NCBI GenBank assembly: GCA_910587495.1
Contig: CAJUMT010000005.1
Span: 1-44,702, forward strand
Direction: 5' to 3'
Length of the DNA: 44,702 nt
From: an uncultured Lachnospiraceae bacterium
GTDB taxonomy: Bacteria; Bacillota_A; Clostridia; Lachnospirales; Lachnospiraceae
The notes below the pieces were generated by a model, which did not search any database, was not told the origin of the DNA, and worked only from the letters and a program-made list of their open reading frames with translations. Below, piece by piece: positions 31,711 through 40,821 of this stretch. The translations under genes were made by a program, and so were the position numbers. Numbering within the stretch: the stretch's first letter is position 1; every line of letters begins with the position of its first letter.

Positions 31711-32955
31711 TTATCTGTAAGTGTCTCTTTTCAGAACAAGATGTTTCGGAACGCCGTTCACCATCAGAGGTGTCAGCTCACCCATGATCAGAGGACGCGC
31801 ATAATCCACATATCCCTGAAGTACATCAGTTCCGTCCTCGGAGATCCACTCTGCCGGTACCGGCTTTTCAACATTCGCGATCTGATGGATATCGTGAATA
31901 CCATAAGTCACTTCATAAGGACTTCTCTTCGTCACTTCAATGGTGATCATCATGCCGGTCTTGCCCTCGTCTGCCGCCTTGCATGCCAAATATCCTACGT
32001 TAAACGCTTCATTAATATCTGCAAGGGAAGCGATATGTGTAGCGGCTCTTTGCAGAGTAGAGAACTCTACCGCACGGGTCTTAAGGCCTGTATCAGCCGC
32101 GATCTTATTGGCAAGTGTAACTGCGCAGCCGGATAACTGCTTATGCCCAAAAGCGTCCACGAAATCGGAACCGCCGCCCAGCTCGCATACAAAGCGTCCG
32201 TCTGCCAGCTTAACACCTTCGGAAACAGCTACAACTACAGAACTCTTCTTAACGGAAAGATCTTTGATTCTTGCCAGGAAATCGTCATAATCAAACGTCT
32301 TCTCCGGCAGATAAATCAGATCCGGACCTTCACAGTCTTCATCTCTGGAAAGCGCTGCCGCTGCGGTCAGCCATCCTGCATGACGGCCCATGATCTCGCA
32401 GATCAGCACTGTAGGTTTCTCAATACCAAAGGAAGAGTTATCACGGATAATCTCTTTTAAGGAAGCTGCAATATATTTTGCTGCGGAACCGTAACCCGGA
32501 CAATGGTCTGTAATAGGAAGATCATTGTCGATGGTCTTGGGAACACCCATAAATCTCTGGGATTTGCCTTTCATCGCCGCATAATCGGACAACATCTTGA
32601 TTGTGTCCATGGAATCATTGCCGCCGATGTAAAACAGGCACTCAATGTTATATTTATCCATGATCTCAAACATTTTATCATATACTTCTTCGTTGCCTTC
32701 GATTTTTGGAAGTTTATAACGGCAGGAGCCGAGAAAAGCAGAAGGGGTTCTCTTTAAGATTTCCACATCCGCGTCGTTTTTCACATATTCGGACATATCC
32801 ACGATATCCTCCGCCAAAAAGCCCTGGATACCATGATGCATTCCGTAAATCTTATTTACGCCCAGCTCTTTGGCTGCCGCAAATACACCTGCAAGGGAAG
32901 AGTTAATAACTGCTGTCGGTCCGCCGGACTGACCGACGATGATATTTCCTTTCAT
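31711..32955 (-). CDS. 6-phosphofructokinase, PPi-dependent type
   Basis: A 414-residue phosphofructokinase. The N-terminus IIVGQSGGPTAVINSSLAGV binds phosphate. PKTIDNDLP is the form typical of PPi-using enzymes (ATP enzymes have PxTIDND or PGTIDND with a different GGDGS loop), and the loop here reads YIGGNDSMD. With pyruvate phosphate dikinase as the next gene downstream, a PPi-linked glycolysis is likely: it phosphorylates fructose 6-phosphate with PPi. The donor is inferred from motifs; an ATP enzyme of the clade cannot be excluded. The ATG follows TGGAGGTACGATT. A consensus promoter with extended -10 and a short GC-rich leader hairpin (CCGCACTGCGG) precede it. Confidence 0.92.
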   Translation of the reverse strand: MKGNIIVGQSGGPTAVINSSLAGVFAAAKELGVNKIYGMHHGIQGFLAEDIVDMSEYVKNDADVEILKRTPSAFLGSCRYKLPKIEGNEEVYDKMFEIMDKYNIECLFYIGGNDSMDTIKMLSDYAAMKGKSQRFMGVPKTIDNDLPITDHCPGYGSAAKYIAASLKEIIRDNSSFGIEKPTVLICEIMGRHAGWLTAAAALSRDEDCEGPDLIYLPEKTFDYDDFLARIKDLSVKKSSVVVAVSEGVKLADGRFVCELGGGSDFVDAFGHKQLSGCAVTLANKIAADTGLKTRAVEFSTLQRAATHIASLADINEAFNVGYLACKAADEGKTGMMITIEVTKRSPYEVTYGIHDIHQIANVEKPVPAEWISEDGTDVLQGYVDYARPLIMGELTPLMVNGVPKHLVLKRDTYR

Positions 32956-33021
32956 AATCGTACCTCCATGTTATATTAGTTGTGTACCGGAAAGCCGCAG
33001 TGCGGCCTGGTTCCTGGGTGT

Positions 33022-33050
33022 ATTTTACCATATTTGTAAATAAGAGACAA
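33022..33050 (-). promoter_or_regulatory. promoter of the phosphofructokinase gene
   Basis: Minus strand: TTGTCT (33050-33045), 17-base spacer ending TGG, TAAAAT (33027-33022). Confidence 0.68.
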
Positions 33051-33097
33051 GGCTGATTTTCCATTTTACCACTCTCCCGGCTGTTTTAGTCCATACT

Positions 33098-33988
33098 TTA
33101 TATCGCACCTATGCGCTGTACACACTTCGCGGCGCAGCGGCCCCCGCGTTCGCAGCATCCTTCCAAAGTATCGTCTGCCAGGATACCGGATATAAACCCG
33201 GCTACAAAACTGTCGCCCGCCCCGGTGGAATCCACTGCTCTCACTTTTCTGGCAGGCATATGAAATCTCTGTGTCTTCCCGCACACGGTACAACCCTCTT
33301 TGCCGGTCTTTACGATTACATTTTGAATCCCTCGCCGACAAAGTTCCATTGCCATTTCCATATAGTCCTTTTTCCCGGTGAGATACTCCGCTTCTTTCTC
33401 ATTCGGAAACAAATAATCAATCATGGGCAGTATCTCTGCCAGATCTGAAAGCTGCAGTTCGCGGAAAGTAGGAATTTTCGTATCCGCGCAGACTACGGCT
33501 CCGGCCTCTTTTGCCGTCTTCACCAGATTTATAATCGTATCTTTCTGATCCAGCGGCGCCCGGAACAGGCTGGCCAGCGACACTACTTTGACGCCATCCA
33601 AAGCCTTAAGTTCCGGAATAAAACCATCCAGCATCGTCGCTTTACTGTTACAGGATTTTCTTCCTCCGCTTTTATCGACAGTCAGATTCGCAATCGGCGT
33701 TGTAAGCAGTTCTGACCGAACGACCTCTGATATATCCACTCCATGACTTTCGGCCTTTCTTAATACCAGGTCTCCCGCCAGATCCTGCCCAACTCCGCAG
33801 ACCAGCTTTGTATGGCAACCAAGCGTCTCCAGTACACAAGATTCATTCAATGCGTCGCCGCCGGTGTTCAGGATGATTGCCTCAGCAATATCCACATTTT
33901 CCCTGTAGGGTTCCCTTCCGCGGACAATGCAGTCCACCAGAGCCTGCCCGATACAAATAACTTTTACTGATTTCTCCGTCATTCTCAT
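33098..33988 (-). CDS. PfkB family sugar kinase
   Basis: A 296-residue ribokinase-family (PfkB) kinase. The N-terminal motif VICIGQALVDCIV, the sugar-binding NTGGDALNESCVLETLG, and the C-terminal DSTGAGDSFVAGF with the catalytic Asp are present. The likely substrate is a ketohexose or similar sugar (fructokinase-type), not certain. The ATG at 33988 or 33982 has only a weak ribosome site. It starts 10 bases after the glyQS stop, so it is probably read from the glyQS transcript. The C-terminus has an unusual Cys/Arg-rich stretch (CCERGGRCAAKC). Confidence 0.9.
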   Translation of the reverse strand: MRMTEKSVKVICIGQALVDCIVRGREPYRENVDIAEAIILNTGGDALNESCVLETLGCHTKLVCGVGQDLAGDLVLRKAESHGVDISEVVRSELLTTPIANLTVDKSGGRKSCNSKATMLDGFIPELKALDGVKVVSLASLFRAPLDQKDTIINLVKTAKEAGAVVCADTKIPTFRELQLSDLAEILPMIDYLFPNEKEAEYLTGKKDYMEMAMELCRRGIQNVIVKTGKEGCTVCGKTQRFHMPARKVRAVDSTGAGDSFVAGFISGILADDTLEGCCERGGRCAAKCVQRIGAI

Positions 33989-33998
33989 AATCTTTTGC

Positions 33999-35387
33999 TT
34001 ACCAGGAGAATTTCTCCTGAAAATAAGCGTCCAATTCCTCGATCTTAATGCGCTCCTGCGCCATGGTGTCGCGGTCGCGGACAGTCACGCAGCCGTCGGT
34101 TTCCGACTCGAAATCGTAGGTCACGCAGTAAGGCGTGCCGATCTCGTCTAAGCGGCGGTAGCGCTTCCCGATATTTCCTCTGTCGTCATATTCGCAGTTG
34201 TATTTTTTAGAAAGCTTCGTATAGATCGCTTCCGCGCCTTCGGCAAGCTTCTTGGATAAGGGAAGCACGCCGATCTTCACCGGCGCAATGGCCGGATGGA
34301 AATGAAGCACAGTACGCATATCCCCGCCTTCCAGCTCTTCTTCATCATAGGCAGAGCACAAAAACGCCAATACTACGCGATCTGCTCCCAGAGACGGCTC
34401 GATGACATAAGGGATATATTTCTCTTTTAATTCGTCGTCGAAATAACTCATATCTTCGCCGGATACGTTCTGGTGCTGGGTCAGGTCGTAATCGGTACGG
34501 TCTGCGATACCCCACAGTTCGCCCCAGCCAAAGGGGAATAAAAATTCAATATCCGTGGTGCCTTTACTGTAGAAACAAAGTTCTTCCGGCGAGTGGTCAC
34601 GCAGGCGAATCTCCTCTTCCTTGATGCCAAGGCCAAGAAGCCAGTCTCTGCAAAACGCGCGCCAGTACTGGAACCATTCAAGATCTGAACCCGGCTTGCA
34701 GAAAAACTCCAGCTCCATCTGTTCAAACTCCCGAGTACGGAACGTAAAGTTTCCGGGGCTTATCTCATTACGGAAGGATTTGCCCACCTGAGCAATACCA
34801 AAAGGAACCTTTTTACGGGAGGTTCTCTGTACGTTTTTAAAATTGACGAAAATTCCCTGGGCTGTCTCGGGTCTTAAATAAATCGTGCTTTTAGCGTCCT
34901 CCGTCACACCCTGGAAAGTTTTAAACATCAGATTAAATTGGCGGATATCCGTAAAATCCTTCTTTCCGCAGCTGGGGCATACAATGTCATGCTCATCTAT
35001 ATATTTTTTCATCTCTTCCTGGGACCAGCCGTCCACAGAGCCTTCGATCTCAATGCCGTTTTCCGCCATATAATCCTCGATCAGCTTATCTGCACGAAAA
35101 CGCTCCTTACAGGCTTTGCAATCCATAAGCGGATCAGAAAAACCGCCCAGATGGCCGGAAGCCACCCAGGTCTGTGGATTCATCAGAATCGCGCAGTCCA
35201 CGCCTACATTATAAGGATTTTCTTGCACGAACTTCTGCCACCAGGCTTTTTTTACATTGTTCTTAAGCTCCACGCCCAGGTTTCCATAATCCCAGGTATT
35301 GGCAAGACCTCCGTAGATCTCACTGCCCGGATACACAAATCCCCGGTTTTTGGCCAGAGCCTCGATTTTGTCCATTGTCTTTTCCAT
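33999..35387 (-). CDS. glyQS: glycyl-tRNA synthetase, single-chain type
   Basis: A 462-residue class II synthetase of the dimeric archaeal/eukaryotic type, charging tRNA-Gly. Motif 2 is in FRNEISPGNFTFRTREFEQ; the N-terminal GFVYPGSEIYGGLANTWDYG and the motif 3 region GADRVVLAFL are intact. A zinc-binding set (CKACKERF, then CPSCGKKD) is present. The anticodon-binding domain is the last 100 residues (IAPVKIGVLPL). GAGGAG lies eight bases before the ATG. No T-box leader is visible in the 41-base gap, so it is probably cotranscribed with the lipoprotein gene upstream. Confidence 0.97.
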   Translation of the reverse strand: MEKTMDKIEALAKNRGFVYPGSEIYGGLANTWDYGNLGVELKNNVKKAWWQKFVQENPYNVGVDCAILMNPQTWVASGHLGGFSDPLMDCKACKERFRADKLIEDYMAENGIEIEGSVDGWSQEEMKKYIDEHDIVCPSCGKKDFTDIRQFNLMFKTFQGVTEDAKSTIYLRPETAQGIFVNFKNVQRTSRKKVPFGIAQVGKSFRNEISPGNFTFRTREFEQMELEFFCKPGSDLEWFQYWRAFCRDWLLGLGIKEEEIRLRDHSPEELCFYSKGTTDIEFLFPFGWGELWGIADRTDYDLTQHQNVSGEDMSYFDDELKEKYIPYVIEPSLGADRVVLAFLCSAYDEEELEGGDMRTVLHFHPAIAPVKIGVLPLSKKLAEGAEAIYTKLSKKYNCEYDDRGNIGKRYRRLDEIGTPYCVTYDFESETDGCVTVRDRDTMAQERIKIEELDAYFQEKFSW

Positions 35388-35428
35388 CCAACTGTCTCCT
35401 CACTTTAATTTAATGGTTCTTACCACAC

Positions 35429-35998
35429 TCAATAAATAATATATGCGTATTCTTCCTCATCTTCAATCGGCATCACTTCCACCATACTGTCTGTGATAAT
35501 GTCCACATTATTGCTGGCATATTTTACTTTCTTTTCCAGCTGCACGACGCCTTCTTCTTTCAGGATCACCACATGATCACTCTTTTTCGCTGTCGCTTCC
35601 GCTGTCGTATACTCCTCATACTCCGTATCTCTGAACGTCATATTAAAAGAATGTCCCGCCGTCAAAGCTTCTTCCACCGTTCCCATAAAACAATATGCTT
35701 CATTGTACCGGCTGTATGTATCCGCGTCTTCATAATCCAGCAAAAGGTACATGGTTCCATCCTTTACCTCCAGCCGCTCAATGGATATTTTCTCATAGGC
35801 TCCCACTTCTTTTTCCGTCATAGAGCGAAACTCATCCAAGCTGTAATACTCTTTCTCAAAGCTTTCCACCACCGCCTGCGTAAGCGTTCCGTCCTGCTTC
35901 ACATATAGAGAAGAAGCCGACGGCTGAAAGGATGGACCGCAGCCCGGCACAGCAAACGCAGTGATCAACACACATGCAGTTAAAATCCGCTTTTTCAT
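35429..35998 (-). CDS. lipoprotein of unknown function
   Basis: A 189-residue secreted lipoprotein. The signal peptide MKKRILTACVLITAFAVPGC ends at Cys20. The mature part is acidic with many tyrosines (EKEYYSLDEFRSMTEKEVGAYEKI, DTEYEEYTTAE) and no family I recognise. The ATG at 35998 is chosen because GGAGG lies seven bases upstream and the signal peptide begins there. It has its own promoter overlapping the recO stop codon, and glyQS follows in 41 bases. Confidence 0.82.
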   Translation of the reverse strand: MKKRILTACVLITAFAVPGCGPSFQPSASSLYVKQDGTLTQAVVESFEKEYYSLDEFRSMTEKEVGAYEKISIERLEVKDGTMYLLLDYEDADTYSRYNEAYCFMGTVEEALTAGHSFNMTFRDTEYEEYTTAEATAKKSDHVVILKEEGVVQLEKKVKYASNNVDIITDSMVEVMPIEDEEEYAYIIY

Positions 35999-36063
35999 TC
36001 CATTTCCTCCCAACACAAACGTACAGTACCACACTTATGTCCGCACTGCCCATCGTATACGTC

Positions 36064-36092
36064 ATTATACACATTTTAAAGACATGTTTCAA
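36064..36092 (-). promoter_or_regulatory. promoter of the lipoprotein-glyQS transcript
   Basis: Minus strand: TTGAAA (36092-36087), 17-base spacer, TATAAT (36069-36064). It overlaps the end of recO. Confidence 0.72.
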
Positions 36093-36738
36093 GTATTTCC
36101 AAGGATTTGAACTTCTGTTCTACATATTTTTCCCTCATTTTCGACACCACTTTTCCAAACTGCGTACACACCTTGGGGCTTAATGTAAATGTATAAAGCT
36201 TTTCCACCGGAGACGAAGAAACATATTGAAGTGCATAAAGAGTAGAGGGATCCAGCCCTTTTCCTTCCAGCCATTCAAAGGTCTGAGGGCACTCCCCACT
36301 GTACATCATGGCTTTCAGCTCATATATGTAACGAACCAGAAGCCTTGGCAGAGCGGGCGCCGACAACGCCCGCAAAGACTGGTAGACCAGCTTAAGATAA
36401 TCTTTGGCATCTGTGTTTTCCCTTGTATAATAGAAAGCCAGTTCCAGAAAATACTGCCCGAAGCAAGCCCCCTCAAAATCCTGCATCAGCTCACTGAAAT
36501 AATTCTGTATAGATGCCTGCACGACCGTATAGGAAGTCCTGCCTTCATAAATCTGAAATTCCCCGAAAGCAAATACATTCGTTGCTGCCATCAGCTGACT
36601 GCCCGGCCTCCTGGCGCCTCTGGCAAATGCGCGGATCTTACCGCTTTCTTTTGTCAGCAGGACGATTAGTTTGTCATATTCCCCTACCGGTGCCGCAGAC
36701 AAAACGATACCTGTCATTGTACAGGTCTGGCTGCTCAT
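36076..36738 (-). CDS. recO: DNA repair protein RecO
   Basis: A 220-residue RecO, the mediator that with RecF/RecR loads RecA on SSB-coated single-strand DNA. The N-terminal OB fold is about 1-80 (VLSAAPVGEYDKLIVLLTKESGKIRAFARGARRP), followed by the helical domain (ACFGQYFLELAFYYTREN). It is shorter than the usual 240-260 and lacks the four-cysteine zinc site found in some RecO proteins. It follows yqzL and era in the conserved era-yqzL-recO order; yqzL overlaps its start by 65 bases. Confidence 0.93.
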   Translation of the reverse strand: MSSQTCTMTGIVLSAAPVGEYDKLIVLLTKESGKIRAFARGARRPGSQLMAATNVFAFGEFQIYEGRTSYTVVQASIQNYFSELMQDFEGACFGQYFLELAFYYTRENTDAKDYLKLVYQSLRALSAPALPRLLVRYIYELKAMMYSGECPQTFEWLEGKGLDPSTLYALQYVSSSPVEKLYTFTLSPKVCTQFGKVVSKMREKYVEQKFKSLEILETCL

Positions 36739-36835
36739 TTCTCTCTCCTATCCTTCCCGCCTTGACTTCTTCTGTCTTATAGATCAGATAATCCCGTATA
36801 GTACCCGTATGCGCAAACCGACTCCAACTGTCCAT
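36674..36835 (-). CDS. yqzL: YqzL-like small protein
   Basis: A 53-residue protein between era and recO, the place of Bacillus subtilis yqzL. It matches the family's opening pattern: W-x-x-F-x-x-TG-x-I-x-x-YL-x-YK (here MDSWSRFAHTGTIRDYLIYK). GGAGG stands eight bases before the ATG. The last 65 bases overlap the start of recO in another frame, so the C-terminal 20 residues are probably not under protein-level constraint. Function unknown in all species I recall. Confidence 0.8.
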   Translation of the reverse strand: MDSWSRFAHTGTIRDYLIYKTEEVKAGRIGERNEQPDLYNDRYRFVCGTGRGI

Positions 36836-36877
36836 CTTTTGAACCTCCGCTCTTAGAATCTCCTGCGCAGATGTACG

Positions 36878-37783
36878 TTATACTTCTTTCTTGTCGTATC
36901 CAAAATTTTTCATCAGAAAATCGGAATCTCTCCAGTCCTTCTTGACTTTCACCCACAGTTTTAAGTTGACTTTAGCTTCCAGCTGCTGTTCGATCTCATA
37001 GCGGGCCGCAGAGCCTATCTTTTTTAGCATGGAACCACCCTTTCCGATAATAATTCCTTTATGGGAATCCCGCTCACACACAATCGTCGCCTCAATATCC
37101 CATATAGGCTTTAAAGGCCGCTGTTTCATAGATTCGATGGACACGGCAATTCCGTGAGGGATTTCCTCATCCAGAAGCTTTAACGCTTTCTCCCGGATTA
37201 ATTCGGCCGCAATCTGCCTCTGGGGCTGGTCGGTGACGGTATCTTCGTCATAAAACATAGGTCCATAAGGAAGATATTTAAAAATAACGTCAATCAGCAC
37301 ATCTTTATTGGTCCCTTTCAGAGCCGATACCGGTACGATCTCTGTAAAATCCAGAATCTTCCGGTATGTGTCAATTACTGCCAGTATTTCTTCTTTTTTA
37401 ATTGTATCTACTTTGTTGATGACCAGCACTACCGGCGCCGTTACGCCGGAAAGCTGCTCGGCGATATGTTTCTCGCCTGCGCCGATAAAGGTGGTCGGCT
37501 CCACCAGCCATAGAATCACATCCACTTCTTTAAATGTGCGCCTGGCCGTATCGACCATATATTCACCCAATTTGTTTTTCGCTTTATGAATCCCCGGCGT
37601 ATCCACAAACACGATTTGTCCCTGCTCGCAGGTATAGACTGTCTGAATACGGTTCCTGGTCGTCTGCGGCTTATGGGAAGTAATGGCAATCTTCTGGCCG
37701 ATCAACTGATTCATAAGGGTTGATTTTCCCACATTAGGCCTGCCGATCAAAGTGACAAAACCGGATCTTTTTTGCTTATCCAT
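36878..37783 (-). CDS. era: GTPase Era
   Basis: A 301-residue GTPase that assists 16S rRNA maturation and 30S assembly. G1 is GRPNVGKS (14-21), G2 lies in KPQTTRN, G3 is DTPGIH, G4 is NKVD, and G5 is in VSALKG. The C-terminal KH domain carries GIIIGKGGSMLKKIG, which binds the 3' end of 16S rRNA. Length is standard. It follows the M16C peptidase gene by 9 bases and precedes yqzL and recO. Confidence 0.97.
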   Translation of the reverse strand: MDKQKRSGFVTLIGRPNVGKSTLMNQLIGQKIAITSHKPQTTRNRIQTVYTCEQGQIVFVDTPGIHKAKNKLGEYMVDTARRTFKEVDVILWLVEPTTFIGAGEKHIAEQLSGVTAPVVLVINKVDTIKKEEILAVIDTYRKILDFTEIVPVSALKGTNKDVLIDVIFKYLPYGPMFYDEDTVTDQPQRQIAAELIREKALKLLDEEIPHGIAVSIESMKQRPLKPIWDIEATIVCERDSHKGIIIGKGGSMLKKIGSAARYEIEQQLEAKVNLKLWVKVKKDWRDSDFLMKNFGYDKKEV

Positions 37784-37792
37784 ATCTTACTT

Positions 37793-40717
37793 TCAGCGGA
37801 ACAGGCTGGCCGTATGGTCAAACAGTTCCTTTTCCTTTTCTATTTTACTTTCATTTCCGATGACACAAAAACTGTATTCCGAAAGAAGTTCCCGGATTCC
37901 TTCTGAGAGCGCCCGGATATCCGAAACCTTTGCATCCAGCACCTCATCCCGGATTCTCTGGAAGTCTTCCAGCGTGCTGTGGGTCAGCCATGCGGACATG
38001 GATCGAAGACCTGTCGCTGCAGGTGTTAAAGGAGTATCCAGTTCGCTGACAGCACCTATAACATATTTATCCATATCCCGTTCGTCCGCATCAAACTGCT
38101 CCACATATTCCGCAGTCTTTTCAAAGACTTCGTTCGTCTGCCTGAGGTTTGGGTCTCGATAAGATACCAGATAGCTGTCCCCGTATACACCGAACCCGCT
38201 CATACAGCCGTAAGCGCCGCCCTTGACGCGAACCTGTATCCACAGATAATCATAGCTTAAGATCACCTTCAAAATCCTGTAAGCGCCCGTATAATGGCTG
38301 ATCTCCCCGGCCCTTGCCACATACTGCACCGCCGACGGCGTCTTAAAACCTTCTTTTTTCACTTCCGGCCTGCATGTCCCGACCGGCTCAGGCTCTTCCG
38401 AAAGCTCGCAGGTATATAAGGAAGCTTTCAGTGCCGGAATCTCCTGCTTTACCTTCTCAAGTCCCTCCTTTTGGGAAGTACAGCTGACGATCAAGTGCTC
38501 CGGACGGAAAATATACTGCATGACCTGGGACAGTTTTTCGATCAATTCGTCTGCACGCGTTTCAAAATGCTCCTCCAGGTCTTCGATCTCCCAGTAGAAA
38601 GCAAGTCCTGACATCCGGTCGTTGATCCTGGCGGCTTTTGAGAATTTTGACATAGCACGCATGGCCGCCGCCGAATGTCCCGAGGAAGTCAGATACATCT
38701 GAAGCCTGGATTTTAACTGCGCAATAATTTCATACAGTCTCTTTTTATCTGTCAATTTTGTCCTGTGAAGAATCTCCCGCATCATGGCAAATGCAAAATC
38801 TGTCTTCTCCGTCAGGGTTTTTGCCCTCAATTCAAACATAATACGGAATTTCTTTTTATCCCGCATGTCCCCATACAGATTTACAAGAGGTACGATACCG
38901 CCTGTATGGCAATTAATCTCATTAAACAGCTCTCCATAGCTGTAGTTTTCCGTATTCACATAACCAAGCACATACTTTAAAACGCCAAGATATGGAATCA
39001 GATGATCCTGAATACTTCCCGCGTCGAACAAAAGACGAATATAGCTGATTCCGCTTGTGAAAACATCCTGATACAGGAGCGTTGTATTATCCACAGTAAG
39101 TTCCTGGTTAATTAAAGGCGCAGTTTTTCTTCGAATATCTTCCCTTTTAAGCATCGGAATCTTTTTAAGGTCCTCTAAAGGAGACGGTTCATCCTGGTAT
39201 GCTTTCAACGCCAGAGTATCTTCTTTGAGTTTCTTAAGCTCCTCTGTCGTAAGGCTTTCTTTAAAATCTTTCAATACGGCTTCCACTCTGCCCTGTTCCC
39301 GGTTTTCCAATCCCGGAGAAGGCTTAAGGATCAAAAGCGCCGCATGCGTATTATTCAAAAGCCAGGTTTGTACCAGATTTTCAAAATATCCGCTCCCTTT
39401 CTTGGCATGTTTTTTAAGCTCTGCAAAACGGTCAAGCGCCAGAAGATGCAAAAACGGCTGATTTTCATCATACAGCCAGCTGTCCATCATCTGAAGACCG
39501 TACATAAGTCCTTTGGGATAGCTGCCAAAATCGGCTTCCCGGTAACGAAATTCATAATAATTGATTCCTGCCTGAAGCGCTTTTCTGTCAAAACCTTCTT
39601 TTACGATCTTTTCTAACGTCTTTCTAATTACGGCAAGGAATGCGTCTTTTTGGTCTTCCTCCGCGTTTTTGGCAATAACGGAAAAACAAGGCTGCGCAAT
39701 TCCGTTATCATAGGAACTTAAAATATCTTTGCCTATCCCCGCATCCAAAAGAGCCTGTTTTAAGGGCGCGCCCGGCGCGGATAAAAGAGCATATTCCAAT
39801 ACCTGAAACGCCAGATACAGATCCGCATCCAGCGAAGTTCCTATCACGGTGCTGTAGGACAGGTAGGTCTGATTTTCTGTAGATTCATCCTCTGAAACAG
39901 GATATTCCACTACGCGCTCTGCGGGGCTTGTAAAGCCTTTCTGCAGGCTAATAGTAGAGTCCACATCCAAATAGTCATACTGTCCCAGGTAATGCTCGTC
40001 GATCCATATGAGTTTTTCTACCATATCCATATTCCCATACAGATAAAGATAACTGTTGGAAGGATGATAATATTTTTTATGAAAATCAAGAAACATTTCA
40101 TAAGTCAATTCCGGTATATGCTTTGGATCACCGCCTGATTCATGATAATAAGGCGTATCCGGATAGAGCGTTGTCATGATCTCCCGTTCCAGCATATCTT
40201 CCGGAGAGGAAAATGCGCCCTTCATTTCATTATAGACAACACCGTTGTAGATAATCGGAGCCTCTTCCGATTCCAGTTCATAATGCCAACCTTCTTGTTT
40301 AAATATCTTTTCTTCTCTATATATATTCGGGTAAAAAACAGCATCCAGATACACATGCATTAAATTCTGAAAGTCCTGGTCATTGCAACTGGCCACCGGA
40401 TATACCGTTTTGTCCGGATAAGTCATAGCATTCAAAAATGTATTCAGCGAACCTTTGGCCAATTCCACGAAGGGATCCTTTACCGGAAAATCTCTCGATC
40501 CGCAAAGCACGGAATGCTCCATAATATGAGGTACACCGGTACTGTCAGAGGGCGGAGTTCGAAATCCAATGCTGAACACTTTATTCTCATCTTCATTTTC
40601 AATCAAAGCCACTTTCGCCCCTGTCCTTCTGTGCTTCAGAAAATAGCCAACAGAATTCAGCTCCGGCATCTGCTCTTTTTTTATCAGTTCATAGGCTGTC
40701 AATCGTTCTATCGTCAT
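37793..40717 (-). CDS. M16C family zinc metallopeptidase (presequence-protease-like)
   Basis: A 974-residue peptidase of the PreP/Cym1 group, with two halves that close like a clamshell. The inverted zinc motif HIMEH is at 64-68, with a downstream NEMKGAF and glutamate in the expected third-ligand place. The middle (about 480-530) is the helical hinge, and the C-terminal half has the substrate-binding R/Y pair region (VKGGAYGCMSGFG). Bacterial members degrade peptides; the target is unknown. No signal peptide, so it is cytoplasmic. It begins the transcript that includes era, yqzL and recO. The ATG follows TTGGAGGAATG. Confidence 0.93.
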   Translation of the reverse strand: MTIERLTAYELIKKEQMPELNSVGYFLKHRRTGAKVALIENEDENKVFSIGFRTPPSDSTGVPHIMEHSVLCGSRDFPVKDPFVELAKGSLNTFLNAMTYPDKTVYPVASCNDQDFQNLMHVYLDAVFYPNIYREEKIFKQEGWHYELESEEAPIIYNGVVYNEMKGAFSSPEDMLEREIMTTLYPDTPYYHESGGDPKHIPELTYEMFLDFHKKYYHPSNSYLYLYGNMDMVEKLIWIDEHYLGQYDYLDVDSTISLQKGFTSPAERVVEYPVSEDESTENQTYLSYSTVIGTSLDADLYLAFQVLEYALLSAPGAPLKQALLDAGIGKDILSSYDNGIAQPCFSVIAKNAEEDQKDAFLAVIRKTLEKIVKEGFDRKALQAGINYYEFRYREADFGSYPKGLMYGLQMMDSWLYDENQPFLHLLALDRFAELKKHAKKGSGYFENLVQTWLLNNTHAALLILKPSPGLENREQGRVEAVLKDFKESLTTEELKKLKEDTLALKAYQDEPSPLEDLKKIPMLKREDIRRKTAPLINQELTVDNTTLLYQDVFTSGISYIRLLFDAGSIQDHLIPYLGVLKYVLGYVNTENYSYGELFNEINCHTGGIVPLVNLYGDMRDKKKFRIMFELRAKTLTEKTDFAFAMMREILHRTKLTDKKRLYEIIAQLKSRLQMYLTSSGHSAAAMRAMSKFSKAARINDRMSGLAFYWEIEDLEEHFETRADELIEKLSQVMQYIFRPEHLIVSCTSQKEGLEKVKQEIPALKASLYTCELSEEPEPVGTCRPEVKKEGFKTPSAVQYVARAGEISHYTGAYRILKVILSYDYLWIQVRVKGGAYGCMSGFGVYGDSYLVSYRDPNLRQTNEVFEKTAEYVEQFDADERDMDKYVIGAVSELDTPLTPAATGLRSMSAWLTHSTLEDFQRIRDEVLDAKVSDIRALSEGIRELLSEYSFCVIGNESKIEKEKELFDHTASLFR

Positions 40718-40783
40718 TCATTCCTCCAAGGTTTCTTTTTATTGTAGTATAAACATATTTTTCATCCCTAAGACTATCCCATG

Positions 40784-40811
40784 AAAAAAGACTGCCGCTC
40801 CACGGCAGTCT
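40784..40811 (-). terminator. terminator of the yicC-gmk-rpoZ-ptsI-ptsH operon
   Basis: Minus strand stem AGACTGCCG/CGGCAGTCT, 5-base loop, then TTTTT. Ten bases after the ptsH stop. Confidence 0.92.
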
Positions 40812-40821
40812 CTTTTATCTC

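Noticed and set aside
35388..35428. T-box or glycine riboswitch before glyQS
   Set aside because: The gap is only 41 bases, with no hairpin and no T-box sequence.
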